A stretch of DNA of 64,000 nucleotides from Methanobacterium sp. BRmetb2. Its GTDB lineage: Archaea; Methanobacteriota; Methanobacteria; Methanobacteriales; Methanobacteriaceae. The position numbers were made by a program, and so were the translations under genes. Where the stretch lies: the NCBI GenBank assembly GCA_003491285.1, contig CP022705.1:1237501-1301500 (forward strand), in the 5' to 3' direction. This document shows, in pieces, positions 37,072 through 46,811 of this stretch (positions within the stretch are counted from its first letter, which is position 1; each line of letters starts with the position of its first letter). The notes beneath the pieces were generated by a model. It saw nothing but the letters and a program-made list of their open reading frames with translations, searched no databases and was not told the origin of the DNA.

Positions 37072-37301
37072 TTATATACTTTTTCATCTAGTTAAAAAGG
37101 AAGATTCATGCTTAAATTTTGTTTAATAAAAGTTTATTATTAGAAATAACAGATTTAACTTGGTTTCAATATTAATACAGAATGTAAAAATCAAATTTTT
37201 ATTATAAACGCCTTCAAAATACTTTTATAGAAAATTAAAATGTTTTATTTTATTTTAGTTTAATTGAGTTATACGTACCCAAAACTGATTTATTATTATT
37301 T

Positions 37302-39269
37302 TTATTTACGGTGATTATCCAATTTTTTAAGGCGGACCTGAGTATCATAATAGGCAGTTCCATCTCCAATTTCACTAATCAAGTCCTCTGTTAGAACGTT
37401 CACGCATTTATTATGCTTCAACCATCCGCCTTTATACGCGAGAACATAATCATTTCGCACATGGTAATTCGCATTTACTTTAACCATAAGGCACCCCACA
37501 GGAGATTCTAATAATGCAGGGCTTCCATCAACCAGATTTTCTCGTTCTAAAATGTCTGGATTAACTTGGATTTCTAAAAATTCTTTCACTAACTCATTTT
37601 TGGGAACCACAGACCCTACATGTTCTTCACTTGCAGTGGAAAGGAATTTAAGGGGAAAATCCTTTTTTAAATGATCATAGGTACAATTTGTATCTGACAA
37701 ATCTTCAATAAATTCAAAAAGTCCCGATTTCGTATCAAATTTTCTATCGTTAAATGGAATTTTGGATGTTGATTTCATTTTTTGAGGGGCATTCATCATA
37801 GCATTAAAACTTATGCCCTGTTTTAATATAGGGGTGGCAATTTTTTTAAGCCATTTTCTGGGAGTACCCGCCATTTCATCCCCAAAACCTAACCTCTGAG
37901 CCAGTAACTGGAAAATTTCAAATTCGGATTTCGTTTCGCCTTGAGGTGGCAACACCTGATTTATAGGGGATATCCAGTTATGTCCATAACTTCCAATGAG
38001 ATTTTCTTCTTCTAAAAAACTTGTAGAAGGAAGAAACAAGTCTGCAGTATCAGCAGTATCATTTAAGAAGTGATCAATCATTATAATAAAATCCACACTT
38101 TCAAAAGCTTTTTTAACCTTTAAAGAATTAGGATTTAGATTAACAGGATTTCCAGAAGCTAAAAAGATTAGTTTTATAGGGGGGTTGTTAGTTTTAAGTA
38201 TGGCTTCACCAATCTGGGGCATGGATATCTTCCGTTGATTTTTATTTAATTCCTCCTTTTCCAGATTGAAGTCAAAATATTCATATTCCTCGAAACCCTG
38301 ACTAACTCCACCTCCGGAAACACCAATATTCCCAGTTACTGCGGCCAGTGCATCAATCATACGAAAAGCAAGGTGGCCCCTCAAGTAACGGTGAAGTCCC
38401 CAACCAGTGATAATACTAGAAGGATGTTCTTGAGCATAAATCAATGTTATTTTTTTTAATTTTTCTATATCTACATCGCATTTACCAGATAGTTCTTCGA
38501 GAGAATATTGTTCCAGAATTCGTTTATAGGAATTGAAATTTTTAGTATAATTTTTTATAAACTGGCCATCTTCAAGATTATTTTTCAAAACTATTTTTAC
38601 AAGGGCCATAGCTAAATAATGATCAGATCCTGGGGCGGGCTGGATAAATATGTCAGATTGATTAGCAGTTTTTGTTTTGACCGGGTCTATTACAGCAATT
38701 TTTACTCCATTTTTCTGGGCTTTTTTTAAGATTTTCCACAAATGCACGTCAGTTACAGCAGGATTTCTGCCCCATACAATTATAAATTTACTGTTGAGGT
38801 GATCAAGTGGATCATGGGATAATTTACCACCAAAATCCATTTCCATGGCAGCATGACCTATGCCTCCACATATTGTACCATAAGTAGTTGTAACTCCACC
38901 TAATAAATTAAAAAATCTTTTGTTCATGGCTTGAAGAGCGGTACGTGCACCAAAACCTTGATAATAAAGTATGGCTTGACTGCCATATTCTTCAATCACT
39001 TTGGAAATCTTTTCAGAAGCAATATTCAGTGCTTGATTCCAAGTAATCTGTTTCCATTTTCCTTTTTCTTTTAAAAGGGGGTGGAGAATCCGATAAGGAC
39101 TATAAAAATAATTTTTAAGATAATTTGAAGTATTTTTACATAAAAATCCATCTGTAACCTCATGGGCAGGATTTCCACGTAATTTAACAACTTTATGGTC
39201 CTTTACGTAGGCTATAATGCTGCATGCGCCGGGACAGTCTCTAGTACACGCTGTAACAACTTTTTTCAA
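37302..39269 (-). CDS. Molybdopterin oxidoreductase (DMSO reductase family) of unknown substrate
   Basis: This 655-residue Mo/W-bisPGD enzyme has an N-terminal [4Fe-4S] site, Cys8, Cys12, Cys16 and Cys44 (ACTRDCPGAC and GFLC). TTYGTICGGIGHAAMEMDFGG places Cys134 where a metal ligand is expected. WGRNPAVTDVH and a C-terminal dinucleotide-binding domain (SPVGCLMVKVNANYHVRNDY) follow. There is no twin-arginine signal, so it is cytoplasmic. It lacks the formate dehydrogenase CHGPS motif, and I cannot name the substrate. The neighbours are a ferredoxin/polyferredoxin pair downstream and the nif operon upstream. Thiosulfate, polysulfide or acetylene-type chemistry are open alternatives. Confidence 0.85.
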   Translation of the reverse strand: MKKVVTACTRDCPGACSIIAYVKDHKVVKLRGNPAHEVTDGFLCKNTSNYLKNYFYSPYRILHPLLKEKGKWKQITWNQALNIASEKISKVIEEYGSQAILYYQGFGARTALQAMNKRFFNLLGGVTTTYGTICGGIGHAAMEMDFGGKLSHDPLDHLNSKFIIVWGRNPAVTDVHLWKILKKAQKNGVKIAVIDPVKTKTANQSDIFIQPAPGSDHYLAMALVKIVLKNNLEDGQFIKNYTKNFNSYKRILEQYSLEELSGKCDVDIEKLKKITLIYAQEHPSSIITGWGLHRYLRGHLAFRMIDALAAVTGNIGVSGGGVSQGFEEYEYFDFNLEKEELNKNQRKISMPQIGEAILKTNNPPIKLIFLASGNPVNLNPNSLKVKKAFESVDFIIMIDHFLNDTADTADLFLPSTSFLEEENLIGSYGHNWISPINQVLPPQGETKSEFEIFQLLAQRLGFGDEMAGTPRKWLKKIATPILKQGISFNAMMNAPQKMKSTSKIPFNDRKFDTKSGLFEFIEDLSDTNCTYDHLKKDFPLKFLSTASEEHVGSVVPKNELVKEFLEIQVNPDILERENLVDGSPALLESPVGCLMVKVNANYHVRNDYVLAYKGGWLKHNKCVNVLTEDLISEIGDGTAYYDTQVRLKKLDNHRK

Positions 39270-39362
39270 AAATTACCCTCATACAATTTTTAAGAAATAA
39301 TACAGTTTAATGGATATAAATTAATTTAGATAAATTTAATAATATTCAACTCATCATCAAAG

Positions 39363-39385
39363 AAAAAAATTTTGCAAAGGGGTTT
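39363..39385 (-). terminator. T-run terminator of the nif operon
   Basis: On the minus strand a run of seven T residues follows the last ferredoxin gene of the nif operon by about 25 bases, in an otherwise A/T-rich segment. A strong stem is not obvious. Confidence 0.4.
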
Positions 39386-39394
39386 TTTATGGTC

Positions 39395-39628
39395 CTAATT
39401 AATTGTGTATTTATTTTTTTCAAGGGTTATAGCAGCATTAGGACAGATTTCTAAACATTTAACACATAATTTACAGTAATCTGGTGATTTTATTGATATT
39501 ACACTATCTTTTATTGTAAAAACGTTTGTGGGACAGATAAATGCACATGCCCCACATTTTGAACCTTCACATTTTTCTTTATCCAATTTTATATTCACCA
39601 GTATATTAGTTACCATTATTTCGCCCAT
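39395..39628 (-). CDS. Two-cluster ferredoxin at the end of the nif operon
   Basis: This ferredoxin of up to 77 residues has motifs CGACAFICP (with an upstream Cys in CEGSKC) and CKLCVKCLEICP. Two starts are possible: the ATG at 39628 immediately after AAAGGAGA, or the ATG at 39616, about 13 bases after it. It follows the NifX-like gene by six bases and is last in the nif operon, so it may donate electrons to NifH or serve FeMo-cofactor assembly. This is inference from position. Confidence 0.75.
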   Translation of the reverse strand: MGEIMVTNILVNIKLDKEKCEGSKCGACAFICPTNVFTIKDSVISIKSPDYCKLCVKCLEICPNAAITLEKNKYTIN

Positions 39629-39634
39629 TCTCCT

Positions 39635-39955
39635 TTAACTCAATAAATGTCTAGAACACTCTTTTACCGCCTCTTTAACTTCACAATCAAGTTGTATTGG
39701 TTTAATTCCTAATTTTCGAAGTTCTATACTTGGTTCATTCCCAATTTTCCTGCAGAGAACTGCTTTACAATCGTTTATCAAATCAATGGATGATAACCAA
39801 CGTTCTTGATGATCATTTAATTGTAATGGTGTTTTTTCTCTTATTTCATGAAATTCAACTTCACCTTCTTCAATTTTAAATATTAAAAAACGGTTAGTAT
39901 CTCCAAAATGTGAATCTACAAACTTACCCTCAGTTGATGCTACTGCTATTTTCAA
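39635..39955 (-). CDS. NifX/NifB-type iron-molybdenum cofactor-binding domain protein
   Basis: This 106-residue single dinitrogenase FeMo-cofactor biosynthesis domain starts MKIAVASTEGKFVDSHFGDTNRF, the typical opening, with the cofactor-contact HFG. The RNase H-like fold continues with VLCRKIGNEPSIELRKLGIKPI. These proteins carry NifB-co or FeMo-co between assembly proteins. Its place directly after nifN (78 bases) suits a NifX-like role. Bacterial nifX symbols may not be orthologous, so I leave the symbol empty. Confidence 0.8.
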   Translation of the reverse strand: MKIAVASTEGKFVDSHFGDTNRFLIFKIEEGEVEFHEIREKTPLQLNDHQERWLSSIDLINDCKAVLCRKIGNEPSIELRKLGIKPIQLDCEVKEAVKECSRHLLS

Positions 39956-40033
39956 TTAAGTCTCTCCTTTAATTATTTACTAATCATTTACAGAATTTTC
40001 AGTTTTTGCAATGGTTTCAGGATAAATCAATTA

Positions 40034-41458
40034 TTAAACTTTCATTCCTTCTTTTTCTTTTTCACATATTTCATATCCAGATTCATCATAGTAGAAATCA
40101 AGTATCATATTGGTTAAACGATCCACTGTTTGAAGTCCTCCTTCATAACCAACGCAACATATGCGCTGTGCTCCCAAACGATCAAATATGGGAAAACCTG
40201 CTCTGTAAAGAGGAATATTTTCTTCACTCGCAATACGTGCCCCATAAGCATTTCCAATCAGTACATCAGCACCATATTTTTTGATTTCTGCATGCAGATC
40301 TTCTAAATCGAAACCAGACAATATACGGGTTTTAATACCTCTCGAAGCAGTTATATTTTTAATTTCCTCTACGAAGCGGGGGCTATTAACTCCAGTAGAA
40401 ACTACAGTAGGGTGCATTCCCATTTCACTTGTTATCTGGGTCATTCCAGACACAAAATCTGGTTCTCCAAATATCGCTACCCTGCGCTGATAATTATAAG
40501 ATTCAGAATCAATCATAGCATCTATAAGGCGGCCACGTTCTTTTTCAAGATTTTTAGGAACTTCAACTTCTGCTAAAGAGCAGAGAGATGTAACAAACTG
40601 GTCAGTATAATTAACTCCTATGGGAATAGGTCCAGAAACCGACGGAACGTCAAATTTCTTTTCCAGTAAAGACCCTGCAGAATCAGCATGTCTGGAGAGA
40701 GTTATGGTTCCTCTGGAATTTGCAGAATCTACAACTTCATCTACACTAGTTCCTTGTGTATATAAACCAAGAGAAGATTCTCCAAAGGGAGCATCAAGAT
40801 TCTCTGAATAATCAGTTAATATTATTGATCCAATTTTCAGTTCTAAAAGGATTCTTTTAACTTCTCTTACATCTGCTGGTGATAAAATTCCAGGTACAAT
40901 ATTGATTTTGTGATTTGCATTCTGGGGAGATGCCAACTTTTCTACTAAAGACTTTATAGCTTGGTCATATCCTTCTACATGGGAACCAGCATAGGATGGT
41001 GTGGAAATAGGCACCATACATGGAAGTTCTTTTTCAATATTTGAGTCTCTAAATTTCCCCACTATCATATTCATATCATCACCAATAGTTTCTGTAAGGC
41101 AACTAGAAACGATTCCAATTAGATCGGGGTGTTGTTTTTCACTGATATTTTTTAGAGCTTTCATGAGGTTGTATTCGCCACCATAAATAACAGTTTTCTC
41201 ACTCATTGAGGTGGATGCCACTTCCATTGGTTCTCGAAAATGTCTTGTCAGCTGAAAACGCATGTAAGTACTACAACCCTGGGATCCATGAATCAGGGGC
41301 ATGGTATTTCTCATCCCTAAAATGGCATATATGGCACCCATGGGTTGACACATGCGGGAAGGATTAACTACAGAGAAAATTTTTTCTCTTTTTCCTGATA
41401 AATCGTCAGGAATTACGTGGCCATGTTTACAAGATTCAGCCAATATTTTATCGTTCAT
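40034..41458 (-). CDS. nifN: Nitrogenase iron-molybdenum cofactor assembly protein NifN
   Basis: This 474-residue NifN-family protein is homologous to NifK and pairs with NifE as the scaffold on which the cofactor matures. The P-cluster-like region shows MCQPMGAIYAILG, GSQGCSTYMRF and SSCLTETIGDD. The ATG overlaps the nifE stop by one base (TAATG). It is more NifN- than NifK-like by order: a distinct NifK gene follows nifD. A C-terminal extension ends SGYEICEKEKEGMKV. Confidence 0.92.
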   Translation of the reverse strand: MNDKILAESCKHGHVIPDDLSGKREKIFSVVNPSRMCQPMGAIYAILGMRNTMPLIHGSQGCSTYMRFQLTRHFREPMEVASTSMSEKTVIYGGEYNLMKALKNISEKQHPDLIGIVSSCLTETIGDDMNMIVGKFRDSNIEKELPCMVPISTPSYAGSHVEGYDQAIKSLVEKLASPQNANHKINIVPGILSPADVREVKRILLELKIGSIILTDYSENLDAPFGESSLGLYTQGTSVDEVVDSANSRGTITLSRHADSAGSLLEKKFDVPSVSGPIPIGVNYTDQFVTSLCSLAEVEVPKNLEKERGRLIDAMIDSESYNYQRRVAIFGEPDFVSGMTQITSEMGMHPTVVSTGVNSPRFVEEIKNITASRGIKTRILSGFDLEDLHAEIKKYGADVLIGNAYGARIASEENIPLYRAGFPIFDRLGAQRICCVGYEGGLQTVDRLTNMILDFYYDESGYEICEKEKEGMKV

Positions 41459-42852
41459 TAGGCAATCTCCTTTGAATTTTTACTATTTTCATGTGGTGAT
41501 GTTAGTCTGGTTTCAGATAGATCCCATACTCTACTAGATACTGATGCATCTACTTCTTTGGTAAAGTTAATAAATCCTTTAAATCCCGCAAATGCAGATA
41601 TTCTATCATGATTAAAGTCACAGAAGGGTATTCCCAATTTTAGTGATATATACTTTTCTTTTGCTCCAGAAATTAGCAGATCAGGTCGATATTTCTTCAG
41701 CAACCGGGTTAATTCTACAGTGTTGGCATCATCCACAATGACTGTTCCCTCTCGAACAGCATCTTTAATCCGTTCATAATCTTCTCTCATACCATTTTTT
41801 GTTCCAGACATGATTACATCCATTCCTAACTCTTCAAAAGCCCTTACCAGTGACCAAGCTTTATTCCCTCCTACATAAAGGGCCACAGTTTTTCCTGCAA
41901 GCCTCTCTTTATATTCTTCAATAGCAGAATTAACTCCCTGCAGGCCAGATTCAATAATACCTTCTGCTGTTTTTATCATCTCTGGATCTCCAAAGAAGTC
42001 AGCAACTAATCTTAAAGAAGTTATGGTTTGTTCTATTCCAAAGAAATTCACTTTCAAACTGGGTGTTCCATATTTTTTCTCCAGTTTTTTGGCCAGGTAG
42101 TTTGATGACTTCTGGCACTGTACAATATTAAGTTTTGCCTGATGTGCTTTGGCAATATCATCCACTACTGAATCTCCAGAGATGGTACTAATAATATTGA
42201 CTCCCATACTTTCAAAAAGAGGTTTTATTCCCCAAAGATCTCCAGCTACATTAAATTCTCCCACAATGTTAATATCATATTTACCAGTATTTTCAGGTTC
42301 TTTAGTACCTATGACATGATCTAAAAGAGCATCACATCCGATCCAGTGCCCTTTAGTTTTATTATGATCTTTAAAACCTTCTGATTGTACTGGAATTACT
42401 CGGCAACCTGTAATTTCTCCAGCTTTTTTGCATACACTATTAATGTCATCTCCTATAACTCCTGCCACACAGGTAGCATATACAAATATAGCTCCGGGAT
42501 GGTAGAGCCGATCTAGTTCAAGTATAGTTTCGTAGAGTTTTTTTTCACCACCAAAAACAATGTCTTTTTCACGAAGATCAGTGGAACATCCTTTTCGGTA
42601 TAAGTCATATTCGGAAGATTTACTTCCTCTTATGTCCCAAGTGTGTGCAGCGCATCCAATTGGGCCGTGTACTAAATGTATGGAATCTGTGATGGGCATG
42701 AGTACAATTCGAGCCCCACCAAAAACACATGTTCTTTGAGTAACAGTTCCAGGTAAACTGGCTTTATCACAATTTGGAATTGATAATTCTCCACTCTCCT
42801 TGATACATATATGGCTTTTACGTGATTTAAAGGTTTCAATTACGGGTTCCAT
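41458..42852 (-). CDS. nifE: Nitrogenase iron-molybdenum cofactor assembly protein NifE
   Basis: This 464-residue NifD-like scaffold protein has RTCVFGGARIVLMP near residues 41-54, GPIGCAAHTWDIRG near 84-97 and ATCVAGVIGDD near 143-153. GNKAWSLVRAFEELGMDV and SAFAGFKGFINFTKEVD lie in the C-terminal third. It forms the NifEN complex with the overlapping downstream gene. A gap of 172 bases separates it from nifK, but no terminator is obvious there, so it is probably still in the nif transcript. Confidence 0.93.
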   Translation of the reverse strand: MEPVIETFKSRKSHICIKESGELSIPNCDKASLPGTVTQRTCVFGGARIVLMPITDSIHLVHGPIGCAAHTWDIRGSKSSEYDLYRKGCSTDLREKDIVFGGEKKLYETILELDRLYHPGAIFVYATCVAGVIGDDINSVCKKAGEITGCRVIPVQSEGFKDHNKTKGHWIGCDALLDHVIGTKEPENTGKYDINIVGEFNVAGDLWGIKPLFESMGVNIISTISGDSVVDDIAKAHQAKLNIVQCQKSSNYLAKKLEKKYGTPSLKVNFFGIEQTITSLRLVADFFGDPEMIKTAEGIIESGLQGVNSAIEEYKERLAGKTVALYVGGNKAWSLVRAFEELGMDVIMSGTKNGMREDYERIKDAVREGTVIVDDANTVELTRLLKKYRPDLLISGAKEKYISLKLGIPFCDFNHDRISAFAGFKGFINFTKEVDASVSSRVWDLSETRLTSPHENSKNSKEIA

Positions 42853-43024
42853 TCATATAACCTCTTAGATACTAATTTTAAATTCAAATATGTAATTTTG
42901 AATCCATATTCAAAATTTATTATTTTTCCTCCATTTATCTGTAAATTTTTAAATAAAGCTTAATCATCAATCAATAACTTTTAAAAAAATAAAAAAAAGT
43001 TATATTTTTGTTTAAAAGATTTTT

Positions 43025-44413
43025 TCATTGCTGTAACTTCCAGTGAGTTACAGGTTCATAGATTTTTTCCAGCACAGTATTGGTTAAGAGATTAATGAGG
43101 TTTAATCCTCCGTTATAACCAATGATTGGATTTCTATGATAACCTACCCGATCAAACACAGGAAACCCAAATCTGACCAGGGGGATATCCAGGTATCTGG
43201 CAATTAAACGTCCATCAGAATTTCCCATCATCACTTCCACGGGATTTTCCTGTAAATATACCTCCAGTGCCCGTAAATCCTGGCCAACCATTACATCTAT
43301 ACTGGATCCAATTTCACGTGATACTGTTTTCATTTCATTTACAAATTCTTCACTTTTTGCACCAGTACACACTACAGAAGGTTCCATACCTAGTTCACCT
43401 ACAAATCGGGCAATTCCTGCAGTCATACACGGATCTCCATAGATGGCAACCTTTCTTCCAGCCAGATATCTGGAAGATAAATCAGCCATTGCATCTATGA
43501 GTATTCCTCGCTCGTCTAAAAGTTCTTCAGGTATTTTTACCCCTGTTAAATTTTTCAGAGAACGTAAAAACTCATCAGTGTTTCGAATACCTACAGGAAA
43601 CGGTCCAATAGATGATTTAACACCATACTTTTTTTCCAGAGTTTCTCCACCGGATGATGCATAATGGCATAATGATATAGTGGCAGTACTGTTAGCAGAA
43701 TCTGCAATTTCTTCTACTGAAGTACCTCCTTTAGGATAATATGGGAGCATTTCAGCTTTTGATGGTCGAAGTGGAGAATCAAAAGGATCTGATGTATCAG
43801 TTAATATAATTGCTTCCAGATTCATCATTCCTAAAATGTGTTTAATTTCTCTAATATCTCCAGGATTCACCATGCCCGGTACTACATTGATTTTTTCATT
43901 TGTTTCACCAGGCTGGGCTAGGTGAGTTACCAGAGCATTTAGCGCATTATCATAACCTTTAAGATGGGTTTCCACGAAACTGGGTGTACTAATGGGAATT
44001 ATGTTAATTTTTTTTGATTTTTCTTCCCCTAATTGTTCTGTAAGCTGTTGTTGGGCAGTTTTAATAAAGCCAATTACATCGTCTCCAATTATTTCACTGG
44101 AACATGTGGTGATTACTCCTATCAATTCTGGTTTGAACCTCAAAGCCAGATTTATAATACCTTCAATAAGGTTTTTTCTTCCACCAAAAACTGCTGCATC
44201 TTCGTGAAGTGAAGTAACTGCTATTTCGGAAGGTTCACGAAAATGTTTGGACAGACTATATCTTACAAAGGTGGAACAACCCTGGGAGCCGTGAACCAGA
44301 GGAATACCTTTACGTATTCCTGTAACGGCAAACATGGCTCCTAAGGGCTGGCAAGTTTTTAGGGGGTTAATGGTTACAGTTCTTTCTTTTTCCATTACAT
44401 TTATATCGCTCAT
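43025..44413 (-). CDS. nifK: Nitrogenase molybdenum-iron protein beta chain
   Basis: This 462-residue NifK carries the three P-cluster cysteines at Cys21 (KTCQPLG), Cys46 (GSQGCST) and Cys104 (TTCSSEIIGDD). It is shorter than the 510-520 residues of bacterial NifK because it lacks the long N-terminal arm, which is usual for archaeal forms. The ATG overlaps the end of nifD by four bases, so the subunits are likely translated stoichiometrically. No vnfG/anfG-type gene is present, consistent with a Mo nitrogenase. Confidence 0.95.
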   Translation of the reverse strand: MSDINVMEKERTVTINPLKTCQPLGAMFAVTGIRKGIPLVHGSQGCSTFVRYSLSKHFREPSEIAVTSLHEDAAVFGGRKNLIEGIINLALRFKPELIGVITTCSSEIIGDDVIGFIKTAQQQLTEQLGEEKSKKINIIPISTPSFVETHLKGYDNALNALVTHLAQPGETNEKINVVPGMVNPGDIREIKHILGMMNLEAIILTDTSDPFDSPLRPSKAEMLPYYPKGGTSVEEIADSANSTATISLCHYASSGGETLEKKYGVKSSIGPFPVGIRNTDEFLRSLKNLTGVKIPEELLDERGILIDAMADLSSRYLAGRKVAIYGDPCMTAGIARFVGELGMEPSVVCTGAKSEEFVNEMKTVSREIGSSIDVMVGQDLRALEVYLQENPVEVMMGNSDGRLIARYLDIPLVRFGFPVFDRVGYHRNPIIGYNGGLNLINLLTNTVLEKIYEPVTHWKLQQ

Positions 44414-45882
44414 TTACTTTCCTCCTCTGCTGCCTTTTTTACGTTTTCTGTAATGGAATCATTAAATTGGGGATTAGGATTTTCTTCAAACTCTATCAAA
44501 TCCCAGACAGGATTATATACATAATTATACATGTCTTTGGCTAAATTTACAAATCCTTCAAATCCAATGTATGGGCCGTTTTCATAGGAGTGAATCATTA
44601 TAGAGGGAACTCCCAGTTTATGTACCAAATATTTTTCTTTAATTCCGCCAAGTATCAGGTCGGGTTTGTATTGTTCTATAATTTCTTCCAGTTCCAGAGA
44701 GTTTGGGTCGTCTATGATCAACGTTCCTTCTTTCACCCGATCTTTCATCTTCTCATAACCATCTTTATGTTCAAAAAGGGATGAAACAGCTACTGTGTCC
44801 ATTCCTAACTCTTTTTCTAGAGGTTTTGACAAATGCCAACTTTTAGGTCCTCCCGAAAAAATGAAGACTTTTTTGCCTTGGAGTTTTTCTTTGTAAAATT
44901 CCAATTCATCTTTTACTTTAGCCATTCTATCGGCGATTACCTTTTCAGCTTCTTCTTCTAATCCAAAAAATTTTCCTATAGCTCTAAGATTTTCAGAAGC
45001 GTACTCTGTACTGAAAAAGTCCACATTCATGTAAGGAACATTATATTTTTCTTCAATCAATTCTGCGATATAGGTAGCTGAACGCTGACACCTCACCAGG
45101 GAGAGTTTAGCACGATGCATCCAGCATATTTCGTCGTGACAACAATCTCCAGTGAATGTAGAAAGTACATTGATTCCCATTTCTTCTAAATAAGATTTAA
45201 GAAGCCATAAATCACCGTCGATATTGTATTCTCCAATTAAATTAACGTCGTAAGGTGTAGTTGCCGGAGGTTCTTTAGTTCCGACCAGATTTTCAAAGAG
45301 AGTATAATTTCCTACATGATGACCTTTAGATTGAGTTGGCCCGGAAAATCCTGGTGCATTAAATGCTAAAACTGTTTTATCCAATTCTTCACTCAATTCT
45401 TTTACTACAGCATCCATATCATCTCCTATTAATCCAGTAGTACATGTAGAATATGTATATATTGCATTTGCTTCAGGAAATTCTTTTGCAGCCTCCAATA
45501 TAGATTGTTTTAATTTTTTTACCCCTCCAAACACTACATCTGATTCTTGTAGATCTGTACCCAATATATAACGAAGGTTAAAATCAGGTATTGGAAATTT
45601 TTCTCCATTAGGAAGATCCGGTGTAGTGGGATATCTCTTAGCACCATAACCATAAGATGTACATCCAATTGGGGAATGTACAACATGTACAACGTCTTTA
45701 ATAGCACCAGTTATAACTCCTTTTACTCCTGCAAAGGCGCAACCCCGCTCAGTCATGGAACCGGGGATAGTTTTACTGTTACAGTGAGGGAGATCCTCTT
45801 TAGGATCTGAGCAGTGCTTAACATAGATGTGTTTTTTCCTTTCTGGAATCTCTTTGGACACATCAAAAAGCTTGTAAGGCAT
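44410..45882 (-). CDS. nifD: Nitrogenase molybdenum-iron protein alpha chain
   Basis: This 490-residue NifD has P-cluster cysteines at Cys48 (RGCAF), Cys74 (PIGCTSYG) and Cys147 (STCTTGLIGDD). The FeMo-cofactor ligands are conserved: Cys265 (LVRCQRS), equivalent to Azotobacter Cys275, and His431 (MIHSYENGP), equivalent to His442. It holds the N2-reducing site. It follows nifI2 after 118 bases and overlaps nifK. The ligand set argues for an active enzyme. Confidence 0.95.
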   Translation of the reverse strand: MPYKLFDVSKEIPERKKHIYVKHCSDPKEDLPHCNSKTIPGSMTERGCAFAGVKGVITGAIKDVVHVVHSPIGCTSYGYGAKRYPTTPDLPNGEKFPIPDFNLRYILGTDLQESDVVFGGVKKLKQSILEAAKEFPEANAIYTYSTCTTGLIGDDMDAVVKELSEELDKTVLAFNAPGFSGPTQSKGHHVGNYTLFENLVGTKEPPATTPYDVNLIGEYNIDGDLWLLKSYLEEMGINVLSTFTGDCCHDEICWMHRAKLSLVRCQRSATYIAELIEEKYNVPYMNVDFFSTEYASENLRAIGKFFGLEEEAEKVIADRMAKVKDELEFYKEKLQGKKVFIFSGGPKSWHLSKPLEKELGMDTVAVSSLFEHKDGYEKMKDRVKEGTLIIDDPNSLELEEIIEQYKPDLILGGIKEKYLVHKLGVPSIMIHSYENGPYIGFEGFVNLAKDMYNYVYNPVWDLIEFEENPNPQFNDSITENVKKAAEEESK

Positions 45883-46000
45883 ATATTTTCTCCTTTATTT
45901 TCAAATTAATTATATTTTTATGATCATTATTTGTTTAATCGATTTTTATCTGTTTTTAATTAGTTTAACTTCATTTTTATACTTTTTTTATTTAATTAAT

Positions 46001-46369
46001 TTATACCAGTGCTTTTTGGCCTCTTTCTTCAGTTCTCACACGAATAGCCTCATCCAGAGGGCATACAAATATTTTTCCATCGCCAATCTTTCCAGTACAA
46101 TTAATTTTCATAATGGTTTCCACTACCAGATTGAAGTCTTCATCTGGTACTACAAGGGTAATCATTCTTTTGGGTATGTATCTCATAGATCCTTCTTCTT
46201 CCAGAAGTTCTGTTTTTTCTATATCAAAACTGACCTCTTGAATGATTGCTTTTTGCTTTCCTCGTCCCATGACTCGCTGAGCTGTCATGGCGGGGAATCC
46301 TAGTGAATCCAGGACTTCTTTGGTTTTTATCATCATTTTTGGTCTTATAATGGCAATAATTTCTTTCAT
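46001..46369 (-). CDS. nifI2: Nitrogenase PII-like regulator NifI2
   Basis: This 122-residue GlnB-family protein of the NifI2 type starts MKEIIAIIRPKMM, has VMGRGKQKAII at the base of the T-loop and IGDGKIFVCPLDEAIRVRTEERG near the C-terminus. With NifI1 it forms a complex that blocks dinitrogenase when ammonia is present and is relieved by 2-oxoglutarate. It lies between nifI1 (34 bases) and nifD, the canonical archaeal position. Confidence 0.93.
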   Translation of the reverse strand: MKEIIAIIRPKMMIKTKEVLDSLGFPAMTAQRVMGRGKQKAIIQEVSFDIEKTELLEEEGSMRYIPKRMITLVVPDEDFNLVVETIMKINCTGKIGDGKIFVCPLDEAIRVRTEERGQKALV

Positions 46370-46403
46370 AAGCTCAACTTTCCTTATAATAAATATATAG
46401 GAT

Positions 46404-46721
46404 TTATAATCCTTTACTTCTTGTTCTTACAGTATAAGACTCATCTACAGGACTTATAAATACTTTACCATCTCCAAAATTTCCAGTATATGCTTTTTCA
46501 TTTATTATACTGACGATTTTCTCAGTTTGATCTTCATCTGCCACCAGCATTAGCATGGTTTTTGGAATTTCATCATAGTAGATGTTATCTAAATGGATAC
46601 CTTTCTGTTTACCTCTTCCAATAACGTTCATTTTTGTTAAAGCTACGAATCCTTCATCTGCCAGTGAATCTACTACTTGTTCAGTCATATCTGGTCTTAT
46701 AATTGCTCTTATCATCTTCAT
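46404..46721 (-). CDS. nifI1: Nitrogenase PII-like regulator NifI1
   Basis: This 105-residue GlnB-family protein of the NifI1 type contains MIRAIIRPDMTEQVVDSL, NVIGRGKQKGI and FGDGKVFISPVDESYTVRTRSKG. It acts with NifI2 in the post-translational ammonia switch-off of nitrogenase known from Methanococcus maripaludis. It lies 90 bases after nifH. The order H-I1-I2-D matches methanogen nif operons. Confidence 0.93.
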   Translation of the reverse strand: MKMIRAIIRPDMTEQVVDSLADEGFVALTKMNVIGRGKQKGIHLDNIYYDEIPKTMLMLVADEDQTEKIVSIINEKAYTGNFGDGKVFISPVDESYTVRTRSKGL

Positions 46722-46811
46722 TTTTTAACTCCAATATTAACGTTTAATCAATTTTTTGTAATTTTCTAATTCTATCAAACTTTTTAAGTGATTAAAAACG
46801 GGTTGGGATAC

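Noticed and set aside
43025..45882. Vanadium or iron-only nitrogenase
   Set aside because: There is no delta-subunit (vnfG/anfG) gene between the alpha and beta genes. NifE and NifN are present, and the operon has the Mo-type order.
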